From positions 1 through 64,000 of the forward strand of contig JAEWDM010000023.1 of the NCBI GenBank assembly GCA_023390115.1: DNA of 64,000 nucleotides. Direction: 5' to 3'. Below are positions 54,101 to 62,223 of the stretch, piece after piece. Position numbers and translations under genes: made by a program. The notes beneath the pieces are model-generated. The model was not told the DNA's origin. It searched no databases and was given only the letters and a program-made list of their open reading frames with translations. Within the stretch, counting starts at the first letter, position 1, and every line of letters begins with the position of its first letter. The DNA is from Bacillota bacterium (GTDB lineage Bacteria; Bacillota; Clostridia; Acetivibrionales; DSM-27016).

Positions 54101-56697
54101 AAAGTTAAATCTCCGTCCCCGCAGATGCCAAAGCTTCCGGCTATGCCTTCGTATAGGCTTCTGACGGTATTATTGCTGCTGTTTTCCAGCACGACGGTGG
54201 AATCTTCCGGGAGGCTGATGGCAACGGCATCCCCGCTCTCCAGACGGGTCCCCGTCAGCACCAGCGTGTTTGCCGCATAGGAACCGCTTTCGGACCGGTA
54301 CCACTTCCAGCCCTCGGAGGTGTCGGTGATATTTTCCTCAGACGGATTTTTCGAAACCGGAACGCCGTTGGTATTCCGATAGGTGATCTCATCTGCCACG
54401 AGATTCAGGAAATCGTTGCGCTCTCCCTCCGCAGCAATATCAAACTTTGCGCTGCCGTTGGAGGTAACAGCCAATGCTTGTCCGCTTTCCAGCTTGTCTG
54501 CCGGAATGGTGATTGCCATTGACGCATCGGATACCTCTGTCGGAGTTCCTGCAAAGGCAACCGTGATCTCCGTTTGCAAGTCCAAGCTTTCCACCTTTGC
54601 CGTAATACCCTGGGGTAGATTCGTAAACCAGCCGGAAACATCCCCGTCCACCGCAAGACCGGAAAAGGTGTCGTTGGTCAGCGTAATCGTAACGGTATTG
54701 TCCTCTGAAACAGGGGCACCCGTTACGCCGTATACGGTTTTGTCCGTAACAACAGCGGAGGGCTCAAATGCCCCATTCACCAGTTTAATGTCGGTAGCTC
54801 TTACTCCGTTGTTATAGATATAGGTGGCATTCGGACCCCAGCTGGCTGGCAGATTGTAACTGCTTCCCGAATTCTGGTAAGCTTTTAGACTCGAATCAAA
54901 GTTTATCGCATAGAAAGGAACCAGATTGCTGATGTCAGAGCCATTTACCTTGCTATAAATAGTTCCGCTTTCCAGCACAAGATTTCCCCATACATACAGG
55001 CCCGAGCTTTTAGTCGTACTCGCACCGCCGCTTGTGATGTGAAATTCTCCATTTCCTTTGATTGTCAGGGTTTCCGTTCCCGTTCCCCCGCTAATGACAC
55101 CGTAAGCAGCGCCCACGTAAGAAGTAGCTACATCATTCCTGCTCCCGTCCGCAAGCACTATGGCGGAGCCAGTAGGAATCCGGATGCCGCATTGATCCGT
55201 CGTATCCACGGCTATGCCGTTTAAGACAAGGGTTTTAGCCGGGTAACCTAAAGCTGTATTGGCATGCAGATACCACGCCCAGCCTTCCGCAGTATCGGTA
55301 ATATCCGCCGCCGTAGGATCAACAGTTGTTAAACTTCCGCCGCTGTTCCGGTAAGAAAGACTATTCCCAATCAGATCCAGGCTATCCGTACGGACATGCA
55401 GGCTAACCGGCTCCGTAATGATGAAATCTATATAAGGCTCAAGACTGGGTACCGCTTTATATAAGTCCACACTATCTGCAGGAACATAGATGGCGGCTAA
55501 ATTGTCACACTCATTAAGAAGTTCTATTCCAATTGCGGCAGGCGGGGTCTCTCCTTCAAAGGTCACCGTTTCCAAGTTTGAGCAGTAGTAGAATACATAC
55601 CCGCCAAGGTTGGTCACATTGCCCGGTATGGTGACTGAGGTTAGTCCTGTGCATTTTACAAATGCACTTTGGCCAATGGTCGTTACATTTTCGGGAATCA
55701 CAATTGAGGTCAGTGCTGTTTCCGAAAACGCAAAGTTATTAATAGTTGTTACACTGTTGGGAATGCTAACCGAGGTAAGCGTCGTGCATTTCGAAAATGC
55801 ATTCGTGCCAATTGTCGTCACGCTATCCGGGATCGTGACCGAAGTAAGCCCTGTGCATCCGTAAAATGTACTTGGGCTGATGGCTGTCACTCCCTCCGGG
55901 ATCGCGACTGAGATGAGCTTTGTACATCCGTAAAATGCACTTTGACCAATGTCCGTTACGCTGCCCGGAATCGTAATGGAGGTGAGCTGCGTACAATTAA
56001 AAAAGGCTATGGCACTAATAGCCGTCACGCCCTCCTCTATCACCGCACTGGTTACACTGTTAACGTTTGCACTCCGTCCATTGTCTGCCCAGTCCGACAT
56101 ACCGGCATCCGACGAAATTGTCAGAACACCGCTATCATCCAGATCCCAGCCGGTTCCGCTGACCATGATCGTCACAGGGTTCCCGCCCGTCACAGACACA
56201 AAGAAACCGGAGATGGCGGTGTTTGTTACCTCCACTGTGATGAAAGGTACCTCCACGCCCGCTGCCAGTGTATAGTCTGCGGCAAACTCCGGTGTAAAGA
56301 CGTAGCTTCCTGCCGTGTCTCCGTCAAATTCCGGTTCAGCCTTCCAGGTTACCGGAACAGAAACAGCAGTTTCAGCATACTCTGTTTCCCCTGAATCCTG
56401 CGTATTCTCCGGCTGAATTGCTGAACTGGTGGTAGCAACGGTGGTTTCTTCCTCTTGCGGAGAGGATTCCGTATACAGGGTGGCTTCCAACATTTCCGGC
56501 AGGATCACCTCCGAAAGGGACGCGCCGATTTCCAGCTCTTGGTTCGCCGTCTGTGACGGCAGTTCTTCAAATGCTGTAATTTCTCCGCTCATACCGGTGG
56601 GTGACGCAGCCACGGCCATGAGCGGAGTACCTCCCAGCGCCATGGCGACAGACAGTGTCATCGCCAATATGCGCCGGGAAAATGTGTGTTTTCTCAT
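51106..56697 (-). CDS. Large secreted surface protein: BspA-type LRRs, SLH domains and cell-wall-binding repeats
   Basis: 1863 residues. The signal peptide is RRILAMTLSVAMALGGTPLM (about residues 8-31). Residues 215-420 are seven or so LRR_5/BspA repeats with the beat SVTIPDSVTTIGTNAF. Then come repeated beta-rich units (NIT/DISDTSEGWKWY-type segments at about 470 and 790) and a cadherin-like Ig module near 1250-1340 ending in YTLTITR. A Gly/Ser linker follows. Three SLH domains lie at about 1553-1736 (FTDISSNRVRESIDYVVGRG; FTDVKAGSTFQPYIEWAY) and glucan/choline-binding-type repeats at 1737-1863 (GWVKDGGNWRFYSG). It is probably an adhesin anchored in the wall. GGAGG precedes the ATG. G+C is visibly higher than in the flanks. 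Confidence 0.9.
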   Translation of the reverse strand: MRKHTFSRRILAMTLSVAMALGGTPLMAVAASPTGMSGEITAFEELPSQTANQELEIGASLSEVILPEMLEATLYTESSPQEEETTVATTSSAIQPENTQDSGETEYAETAVSVPVTWKAEPEFDGDTAGSYVFTPEFAADYTLAAGVEVPFITVEVTNTAISGFFVSVTGGNPVTIMVSGTGWDLDDSGVLTISSDAGMSDWADNGRSANVNSVTSAVIEEGVTAISAIAFFNCTQLTSITIPGSVTDIGQSAFYGCTKLISVAIPEGVTAISPSTFYGCTGLTSVTIPDSVTTIGTNAFSKCTTLTSVSIPNSVTTINNFAFSETALTSIVIPENVTTIGQSAFVKCTGLTSVTIPGNVTNLGGYVFYYCSNLETVTFEGETPPAAIGIELLNECDNLAAIYVPADSVDLYKAVPSLEPYIDFIITEPVSLHVRTDSLDLIGNSLSYRNSGGSLTTVDPTAADITDTAEGWAWYLHANTALGYPAKTLVLNGIAVDTTDQCGIRIPTGSAIVLADGSRNDVATSYVGAAYGVISGGTGTETLTIKGNGEFHITSGGASTTKSSGLYVWGNLVLESGTIYSKVNGSDISNLVPFYAINFDSSLKAYQNSGSSYNLPASWGPNATYIYNNGVRATDIKLVNGAFEPSAVVTDKTVYGVTGAPVSEDNTVTITLTNDTFSGLAVDGDVSGWFTNLPQGITAKVESLDLQTEITVAFAGTPTEVSDASMAITIPADKLESGQALAVTSNGSAKFDIAAEGERNDFLNLVADEITYRNTNGVPVSKNPSEENITDTSEGWKWYRSESGSYAANTLVLTGTRLESGDAVAISLPEDSTVVLENSSNNTVRSLYEGIAGSFGICGDGDLTFKGSNGILTVTGGYSMNNGSPSAGIGAMGSVTIQGGSITSSGWKDSQRSYGIYSAGPEASDGVFIEGGEVIATGGNATLLSCGIYSESAVRLSGGTIYARSGEVSGENAKTLAIYAVSGITDTGMSAFQLAEDTYTAQVSVSDNSGAFYSYVYDENSQTTDIKIMQSKNSVSNMGGTAAVTYSGAAVGLAGVSGLFTVDSNAGAVSYSLEAGEVGYTGVGTLTNGALTVTRAGVFKIGLTTAATQTHAAGVKVIATLTVDKGAKARPAGISSENATTGNNDGRLVNLTPGTVYEYKLVSASAYTAAAANESGEITGLPAGEYQIRFAATDLYSTSDSATIAIRGGTSQSGGKSVTGITIPAGANIPGESRTINATVANSVTSQTIAISVSEGASWALYSDSACTREITSKTMTLSVGSNTAYIKVTAENGTSQVYTLTITRQSSSGGGSPGGSSNNGSSGSGGNVSIPVTGGSENKAAVDSKGNASTTVTDKNIADAIANARASAAKQGKSAGEITVSINVSMGGKDAGTVTVNLPRATQQQLISNKISAVELTIDRPAIVMGLNNAAITEINRQANADVQLSAAKTDSAALGTAARNAIGSRPAFDFKASYQSGKGSVTDFGKGTVFVRIPYTPAAGEKVGYLYAVYVDGKGNISRVPGSAYDANTKSIIFVTNHFSVYGVSYTDPTARFTDISSNRVRESIDYVVGRGLLTGTSETTFAPETAITCGILVTALGRLAGADVSSYKTGSFTDVKAGSTFQPYIEWAYKKGIIQGVGNNQFAPDRAVTREEIAAILQNYAKVTGYTLPVTREATAYEDASSIGGIYKTAVTAMQQAGIMMGGSGSKFNPKSSATRAEVSTMLHRYIKLTIDPATAQGWALNDAGQYLYYKDSKALTGTQTIDDVKYFFETTGVLKTGWVKDGGNWRFYSGNTMLVGFWDIGANSGSKTYYFTRDGIMVAGKWLEIDGKRYYFYADGSLARSTKIDDYEVDENGVRKTK

Positions 56698-56780
56698 ATG
56701 GTTTCCTCCTTTTTGTCGCCATTTCAGGAATATTCGGAATCCGGCTTGTTTCCGCTTTTTTTGACATTATTCCAATTATC

Positions 56781-56857
56781 ATTATAGCGGACGCCTCTCT
56801 ACAGATTCTCAACAAAGCGCCTCAAAACGGATTTTTTGATGGAGGGAATCAAAAATT
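56781..56857 (-). promoter_or_regulatory. Putative regulated promoter of the surface-protein gene
   Basis: TATAAT (56786-56781, minus strand) has no recognisable -35 hexamer at 17 nt (AGAATC is found), as expected for an activator-dependent promoter. An inverted repeat, ATTTTTTGAT (56831-56840) and ATCAAAAATT (56848-56857), lies 45-71 bp upstream of the -10 and could be the activator site. Confidence 0.4.
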
Positions 56858-56865
56858 TTTTCAGA

Positions 56866-56894
56866 AAAACATAAAACCCCGGGTGAAAACCGGG
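56866..56894 (-). terminator. Terminator after the response regulator
   Basis: CCCGG and CCGGG pair around a 7-nt loop, followed by GTTTTATGTTTTT on the minus strand. It lies about 35 nt after the stop and separates the kinase-regulator transcript from the surface-protein gene. Confidence 0.55.
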
Positions 56895-56929
56895 CGTTCT
56901 GCCGATTTCCCTCCGGGATTCTTCTTTTT

Positions 56930-57814
56930 TTATTTTAGAGGAGTCTCTCCCTCCTCTGACAACCGCGCCAGCAGTTTCCGATGCTTTATAGCGTAATCCG
57001 CCCGCCGCTGAAATGCCCACCGCCAGTCCTCATAGGCCAGACAATCCTCCCGGTACAGCTTTGCCGCCTCCTGCCCCGCGGCGGGGCTGCCGGTCTGTAT
57101 ATACAGCGCAAACGCCTTATCATACTGCCGCAGATCCCACTGACCGTCCCCAAGCTTCAGGAGATAGCTGTCGTTTGCGTAGCTGATCTGTATGGAGGAA
57201 ATGCCGTATTCACGCAGGCATTTCCGGATGGCCCACACCGCCGTCTGCAGATTGCGCAGTGCCTGATTTGGCGGGCTTTCCGGCCAGAGGTCGTCGCAGA
57301 TTTTAAATTTATCCAGCCAGACGCCCTCGCTTGCGAGGAAATAGGCCAGCAGCTCCCTTGGCTTGCCCCTGCTCCACTTAACCGCATCACTGCCCTGATA
57401 CACGGCGAACTTTCCGAAAAACTGAATCCATAGGATTTTGACCTCTTGTGCCGGTCCCCGTTTTCGCCGTATACGCGCCATTGCCTTTTCCAGCCGCTCC
57501 GGACGTACCGGCTTTAATATGTAATCAATGGCGTTGACCTCAAAGGCCTCTACCGCATACCGGTCGTAGGCCGTCACAAACAGCACGTCCAGCTCCGGAT
57601 TTTTCTCCAGCAGCCTTTCGGCCAGCTCAATGCCGCCAAGGGTGCGCATTTCAATATCCAGAAAGGCCAGCTCCGGCCTTGCGGACTCCATTTCCTCCAG
57701 CGCCCGCAAGGGGTCGGTATAGCTGCCTGCCAGTTCCAAATCCGGATAGCCGGAAAGCATCTCCGCCAGCTCCCGTAGCAGCGGCGCTTCATCATCCACT
57801 AAAATCACCCTCAT
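56930..57814 (-). CDS. Response regulator with SARP/BTAD-type output domain
   Basis: 294 residues. The receiver domain (1-118) has VDDEAPLL, phosphoacceptor D53 in LAFLDIEM, and VTAYDRYAVEAFEVNAIDYILKPV. From about 133 a winged-helix segment follows (FFGKFAVYQGSDAVKWSRGK, LWPESPPNQALRNLQTAVWA), then a BTAD helical region to the end. This is the output of SARP/AfsR-type activators, not the LytTR domain usually paired with LytS-like kinases. The ATG at 57814 overlaps the kinase stop by 23 nt, so it is translationally coupled. It probably activates the surface-protein gene behind it. Confidence 0.87.
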   Translation of the reverse strand: MRVILVDDEAPLLRELAEMLSGYPDLELAGSYTDPLRALEEMESARPELAFLDIEMRTLGGIELAERLLEKNPELDVLFVTAYDRYAVEAFEVNAIDYILKPVRPERLEKAMARIRRKRGPAQEVKILWIQFFGKFAVYQGSDAVKWSRGKPRELLAYFLASEGVWLDKFKICDDLWPESPPNQALRNLQTAVWAIRKCLREYGISSIQISYANDSYLLKLGDGQWDLRQYDKAFALYIQTGSPAAGQEAAKLYREDCLAYEDWRWAFQRRADYAIKHRKLLARLSEEGETPLK

Positions 57815-59699
57815 TGCGCACCTCCTCGTAAGATATTTTGATGGTTACCACCGTACCCACGCCCTCCGCACTTTCAATTTCCAATCCGGCGCCCCGGTTG
57901 GTCCCCACGCGCCGCTGGATATTTTTCAGCCCCACACCGGCGCTGTTTCCCCGGCGAATGCTCTCCAGCTGCGTCTGCGGAATGCCCACGCCGTTATCCT
58001 CCACCCGGATAACGACCAGATTGTTTTCCCGGCGGATTCGCAGGAGGACGCCGCCGCCGTCCGTCCGCTTGAAGATACCGTGGCGGACGGCATTTTCCAC
58101 CACTGGCTGTATACACAAAAGGGGCACCATAGCATCCAGGCTTTCCTCAATATCATATTCCACTCGCAGCAAATCCCCAAACCGTGCCTGCTCGATGGAA
58201 AGATATGCCCTGACTGTGCTGATTTCCCCCGACAGGGGAATCCTGCCATCCCGTGTTTCAAAATGAAAACTCCCCCGCAGGTAATCGGTCAGGTCGTAGA
58301 GCAGGTCTTTCGCCTTTTTGGGTTCCTGCGTCGTCTGTGCCGCAATCACGCTAAGGGAATTGTAGAGAAAGTGCGGCTTGATCTGCGCCCGCAGAAAGGC
58401 AATTTCCGCATCCTGCGCCTGCTGCATGGAGAAGCGCAGGTGCGCTACCGTACTGCGGTATTCTGCCGCCAGATAACCAATCATTACCACAGCAAAAAGC
58501 AGGATATATACCTGTACAAAACCGGAACTTGCTTTGATTCCCAATGAAAACAGAATTGAGTCCGCAGAATACAAATTCACCGTTAACAGCGCGGTAAACA
58601 GTAAAAATCCATCCGCAGCTCTGATATATAAACAAATCGCCCGGAGGAGGAGCACCAGCAGGACAATCGTATTGCAGGCCATCACAAGCACATGAATTTT
58701 GTAGTATACATGGATTGGCAAAAACAGAATCGCCGCCAGGTAAGCACCGTAAATTATGGAAAGGCTTCGGGTCAGGCGCAACGACAGCAGCCCTTCCTTA
58801 AAGCGATAAAAAATCCAAAGCACCACGATAAAATTCGCAGACAGAAACAAATCTTTCAGCTTAAAAGTCAGGGTAAACGGGATGTCCGGCAAAAGCAGCA
58901 GCAGGGAGCGCTGATCCGCCAGCCCGTTTCCCAGCGCAAACAAAACACAGAACAGGGAGAAGAGCAGGAGCATGGGGTTTCTCAGCATACCGCCGTCCCG
59001 GGTTACAAAAAAGAAAATCAGGTGCAGCAGGGCGAGGGTGCACAGCACCGCGAAAATGAGCAGCGCAGTCAGATTCTTCTGCTGGTGCTGCCGCAGCAGG
59101 GGTTCCGCCTGCCCCAGCTCCAGAGAGACGGGGATGCCGGAATTGAGGTATTCATAATTGGCCGCCTGCACAATGATTTCAAGGGTTCCCCCGGTGTTTT
59201 TAAAAAAGTCAATCTGCGGCGTATTGCCGGAGCGGTACTCCGGCGCCGTCCGCGCGGGGACGCCGTCGGACAGCAATTCCTGCCCATTTACATATACCCT
59301 GCTGGAAAAGCGCACATTGACCTTTTTCAGCGCCAGATTCCCCTGAAACGGGACGTTTTCTATCACCAGACGGTAGGTGGCGCAGCCGAAGGCGGGCAGC
59401 CGTTCCCCTTGTATGATTTTTCCGTTCCACAAGGAGGGCACCTGCAGATACCCGTCGGAAACCAAGGCGTTATCCGCAAAATCCTCCGGTGTCAGCATCT
59501 GGTTCCAGTAAAATTCCCACTGTCCGTCCAATCGGATCACCGGGTTATGAGAAATGTCCCATGGAGCGGCGTCCAGCCTGCCCCGAACAGCGGACGGCAC
59601 CGTGTCCGGCGCGAGAGCCTTGTCTGCCAGCATGGACAGCGCCAGTGCCAGCACACAGGCCGCGCTGACCGCAAGTATAATCAAAAGCCGTTTCAGCAT
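57792..59699 (-). CDS. 7TMR-DISM sensor histidine kinase (LytS-like)
   Basis: 635 residues: an N-terminal membrane anchor, an extracellular jelly-roll-like 7TMR-DISMED2-type domain (about 40-195, RLDGQWEFYWNQMLTPEDF), seven membrane helices (about 205-400) and a His_kinase/HATPase module. The phosphoacceptor histidine is in AQIKPHFLYNSLSVIAAQ, with ATP-site motifs VVENAVRHGI, VEDNGVGIP and GVGLKNIQRR. DISM extracellular domains are thought to bind carbohydrate. It forms a coupled pair with the regulator at 56930-57814. The ATG at 59699 has a weak site (GAAGAACG). Confidence 0.9.
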   Translation of the reverse strand: MLKRLLIILAVSAACVLALALSMLADKALAPDTVPSAVRGRLDAAPWDISHNPVIRLDGQWEFYWNQMLTPEDFADNALVSDGYLQVPSLWNGKIIQGERLPAFGCATYRLVIENVPFQGNLALKKVNVRFSSRVYVNGQELLSDGVPARTAPEYRSGNTPQIDFFKNTGGTLEIIVQAANYEYLNSGIPVSLELGQAEPLLRQHQQKNLTALLIFAVLCTLALLHLIFFFVTRDGGMLRNPMLLLFSLFCVLFALGNGLADQRSLLLLLPDIPFTLTFKLKDLFLSANFIVVLWIFYRFKEGLLSLRLTRSLSIIYGAYLAAILFLPIHVYYKIHVLVMACNTIVLLVLLLRAICLYIRAADGFLLFTALLTVNLYSADSILFSLGIKASSGFVQVYILLFAVVMIGYLAAEYRSTVAHLRFSMQQAQDAEIAFLRAQIKPHFLYNSLSVIAAQTTQEPKKAKDLLYDLTDYLRGSFHFETRDGRIPLSGEISTVRAYLSIEQARFGDLLRVEYDIEESLDAMVPLLCIQPVVENAVRHGIFKRTDGGGVLLRIRRENNLVVIRVEDNGVGIPQTQLESIRRGNSAGVGLKNIQRRVGTNRGAGLEIESAEGVGTVVTIKISYEEVRNEGDFSG

Positions 59700-60071
59700 C
59701 GTTCTTCACCAATGATTGTTATATTCTTGTTCTTGTAACGCAATTTCATTATACTGTATTTTTTGTCGGATTTCCAGATGTTCTTTCCCCCCGTAAAAAT
59801 TAAAAAACTTAAACATTATTTTTTTGTTATTTTAAATTGGGCCAGTCGATCAGATAAATCAGTACGGAATGGGCAGGGTGCATAAGGAAGCAGACACCAA
59901 GTACAAACTAACGAGATAGACAGTCAACAGACGATGGATAGATAAGTTAAAAAAATATCCGGGAAAATACACAGTGCATGAATTAACCTCATCTTATCCG
60001 GTTGGATTAGCCTTAATTCAGTCTTTTTACGTTCTTACAGAGACCATAAATTTTATCTCAATGTTATTTCT
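59700..60071. other. A+T-rich spacer at the right edge of the island
   Basis: No gene was seen. A TATAAT-like -10 for the kinase lies at 59748-59753 (minus strand) with only a poor -35. From about 59800 the base composition drops to that of the flanking genome, so the island's right edge probably lies in this spacer or at the repeat itself. Confidence 0.5.
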
Positions 60072-60128
60072 TATTTCATCCTGCTGCTTTTTATGATAAG
60101 ATTATCATACAGCATTTGACAGACAGGA
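60072..60128. repeat. 57-bp direct repeat, right copy
   Basis: Identical to 50855-50911. It ends inside the ribosome binding site of the XRE regulator gene, so this copy is that gene's natural leader. The dyad TATGATAAGATTATCATA is at 60092-60109, about 30-45 nt before the start codon. Confidence 0.97.
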
Positions 60129-60136
60129 GGGCTGAT

Positions 60137-60529
60137 ATGTCAATTTTTAGTGACAACCTAAAGAAATTCAGAAAGGAAAGAGGCGAATCCCAGCAAAAGG
60201 TAGGACAGGCAGTAGGTAAAAGCCGCGATGCGGTGGCCAAATATGAAGGCGGAGAAAATGAGCCCGATATACAGACGCTTATAAATTTCTCCAGATACTA
60301 CGGCTTGCCCGTGGATTCAATGATTACAAATGATGAATACGTAGTATTTAAAAATCATCCCGGGCTTGCCGAATTTGAAAAGCACCTTAATGACCCGGGC
60401 TTTATTCCTTATTTCCGCCTTGCTGCCAAAATCATGGATTATGGCATTGATGTGCGCGATATGGATAATTATGCGGAAGCTATAGTAAAGTATGCAAAGC
60501 AAAACGGGAATGGCAAGAAGAAGTCCTAG
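60137..60529 (+). CDS. XRE-family transcriptional regulator
   Basis: 130 residues: an N-terminal Cro/CI-type HTH (LKKFRKERGESQQKVGQAVG, then SRDAVAKYEGGENEPD) and a C-terminal helical region of unknown role. The ATG at 60137 has CAGGAGGG 6-7 nt upstream. Its leader contains an 18-bp dyad within the 57-bp repeat, a good candidate for self-binding. The other copy of that dyad lies upstream of the beta-CASP gene, so the regulator may act at both ends of the island. It converges with the aldo/keto reductase gene. Confidence 0.88.
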   Translation: MSIFSDNLKKFRKERGESQQKVGQAVGKSRDAVAKYEGGENEPDIQTLINFSRYYGLPVDSMITNDEYVVFKNHPGLAEFEKHLNDPGFIPYFRLAAKIMDYGIDVRDMDNYAEAIVKYAKQNGNGKKKS

Positions 60530-60566
60530 GATTTTCCCGGCATGCTTATTTTATTGCTTTTGCTGT

Positions 60567-61679
60567 TTAAGCATCTATAAATTCCGCGTGAGCTTTCTTA
60601 AGAAGCGCGGGAATATCAAGATTCTGGGGGCAATGCCTCATACAGACGCCGCAGGCCGTACACCGATCTGCACCTGTTCCCGAAGGAAGCATTGCATTTT
60701 TATATACAAGCCTGTCAATGGCATGCGGCTTTACTAGCTCATAGCTGTTATAGAGCTTAAATATTTCCGGAATTCCAACGCCCCTCGGGCATGGGACACA
60801 ATACCTGCATCCCGTACAGCCGATATTTTTCCTTGATTCATATTCCTCCTGAATTTTTTTAATCAGTCTTTGCTCCTCTTCAGTCATTACGTCAGGCGCG
60901 GCTTTTTCAAATATCCTCAAGTTATCCTTTAGCTGCTCAAGGGTTTTGGTCCCGCTTAAGATTACCGATACCTCCGGCATATTATAAAGCCAACGAAAGC
61001 ACCACTCAATAAGGGAACGCTTGTCGGGGTATGCATTTACCAGCTCACGGACCCCCACGGGAACATTGTTAAAAAAATACCCGCCTCGCAGAGGTTCCAT
61101 GACCACAACAGGCACCCCTCTGCCAGCCGCATATTTCATCCCCTCAACCCCCGCCTGCTGCTTTTCGTCAAGAATATTAAGCTGAATCTGAGCCATTTCC
61201 CAATCAAAGGAATCAATAATTTCCTTAAAGGCCTGCAATGTGTTGTGAATGGAAAAGGCCTTATGCCGTATCTTCCCTTTCTCGACCATTTTATCAAGGA
61301 AGGTAAAGCCGTCATATTTTTTAACCCTTTCCCAATTATCATGGTTTAGATTATGAAGAAGGTAAATATCAATATAATCTGTCCCCAGGCGTTTTAGCTG
61401 TTCATCAAGATATTTTTCAAAGTCCGTATACTGAGTTATGTTCCACATGGGGCTTTTTGTAGCCAAAAACGCTTTATTCCGGTACCCGTCTTTAAGAGCC
61501 CTTCCCGTGACAGATTCACTGTCCTTATAGACATAGGCCGTATCCAAATAGTTAACTCCATTATCTATGGCATAACGCACCATTTGAATGGCTTCCTTTT
61601 CGTCCCCGGGGAACCGCATGCAGCCCAATCCAAATCTTGATACCATCAACCCTGTTTTTCCTAATTGACCATATTCCAC
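60567..61679 (-). CDS. Aldo/keto reductase with C-terminal 4Fe-4S region
   Basis: About 370 residues. The N-terminal aldo/keto reductase barrel has GLGCMRFPGDEKEAI, the catalytic aspartate/tyrosine in DNGVNYLDTAYVY, and the lysine in FLATKSPMW. The C-terminus carries ferredoxin-type cysteines: CTGCRYCVPCPRGVGIPEIF and CTACGVCMRHCPQNLDIP. This fused type is common in anaerobes, and substrates are unknown. The GTG at 61679 is favoured by GGAG at 9 nt spacing; ATG 61688 touches that site. No operon partner. Confidence 0.9.
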   Translation of the reverse strand: MEYGQLGKTGLMVSRFGLGCMRFPGDEKEAIQMVRYAIDNGVNYLDTAYVYKDSESVTGRALKDGYRNKAFLATKSPMWNITQYTDFEKYLDEQLKRLGTDYIDIYLLHNLNHDNWERVKKYDGFTFLDKMVEKGKIRHKAFSIHNTLQAFKEIIDSFDWEMAQIQLNILDEKQQAGVEGMKYAAGRGVPVVVMEPLRGGYFFNNVPVGVRELVNAYPDKRSLIEWCFRWLYNMPEVSVILSGTKTLEQLKDNLRIFEKAAPDVMTEEEQRLIKKIQEEYESRKNIGCTGCRYCVPCPRGVGIPEIFKLYNSYELVKPHAIDRLVYKNAMLPSGTGADRCTACGVCMRHCPQNLDIPALLKKAHAEFIDA

Positions 61680-61914
61680 AAAGCTCATCTCCAATCATAT
61701 TTATACCGCACCCGCACATTTCCCCTAAAGGCTTACTGCAAATATTTACAAACCAAGCCCTGGCCGCAGTGCTGATTTCTATCATTTGCAGTATATCCTT
61801 TAAAGTGTACTCTAAGTCAAGATATAAAATAATAATTACCGTCTTTGTCTCGGAAAAAGGTCTTTAAAAAATTCCAAAACTCCTGTCATAAGACATTTCA
61901 ATGATATATAAATT

Positions 61915-62223
61915 TTATATAAAATTTATATAGTCCTGCGCACCGTAGAAAAAACGCAAAATATTTACTGTCCGGGATTCCTCATCAATTTTATAAACAA
62001 GCAAATAGTTCTTGATTGGTGATCTTCTGTATCCTTCCTTCTCCAGTCGCTTATTCTGGCATTTCCCATACATCCACGGGTTGGATTTAAGATATGCATA
62101 GCATTTTTCAACTTCACCAAGAAAATTACCGGCAGCTATTGGATTGACCAGTTCTACCGCAATATACGAAACTATTTTATCCAGATCCTGATGGGCAAGT
62201 TCAGTAATAATCAGCTTATACAT
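61915..62223 (-). CDS. RelE/ParE-family toxin
   Basis: 102 residues: YKLIITELAHQDLDKIVSYI at the start, a central helical hairpin, RLEKEGYRRSPIKNYLLVYK and TVNILRFFYGAQDY at the end, the normal ParE/RelE beta-sheet layout. In this superfamily, members either cut mRNA on the ribosome or poison gyrase; the sequence does not decide which. The start overlaps the antitoxin stop by 8 nt, the usual coupled arrangement. Confidence 0.9.
   Translation of the reverse strand: MYKLIITELAHQDLDKIVSYIAVELVNPIAAGNFLGEVEKCYAYLKSNPWMYGKCQNKRLEKEGYRRSPIKNYLLVYKIDEESRTVNILRFFYGAQDYINFI

Noticed and set aside
56866..56900. A second c-di-GMP aptamer in front of the adhesin gene (CCCGG/CCGGG with GAAAA loop on the plus strand)
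   Set aside because: Only a hairpin resembling P2 is present; the conserved GCAAAGC, CTAAGG and TATGATAG parts are missing, and it fits a terminator on the minus strand.
58692..59738. 348-codon plus-strand frame opposite the histidine kinase
   Set aside because: Antisense shadow: Gln/Arg/His-rich translation typical of the complement of Leu-rich membrane codons, with no ribosome binding site.
50855..60128. The island as a simple transposon with target-site duplication
   Set aside because: A 57-bp exact repeat is much longer than known transposition duplications, and no transposase or terminal inverted repeat is present.
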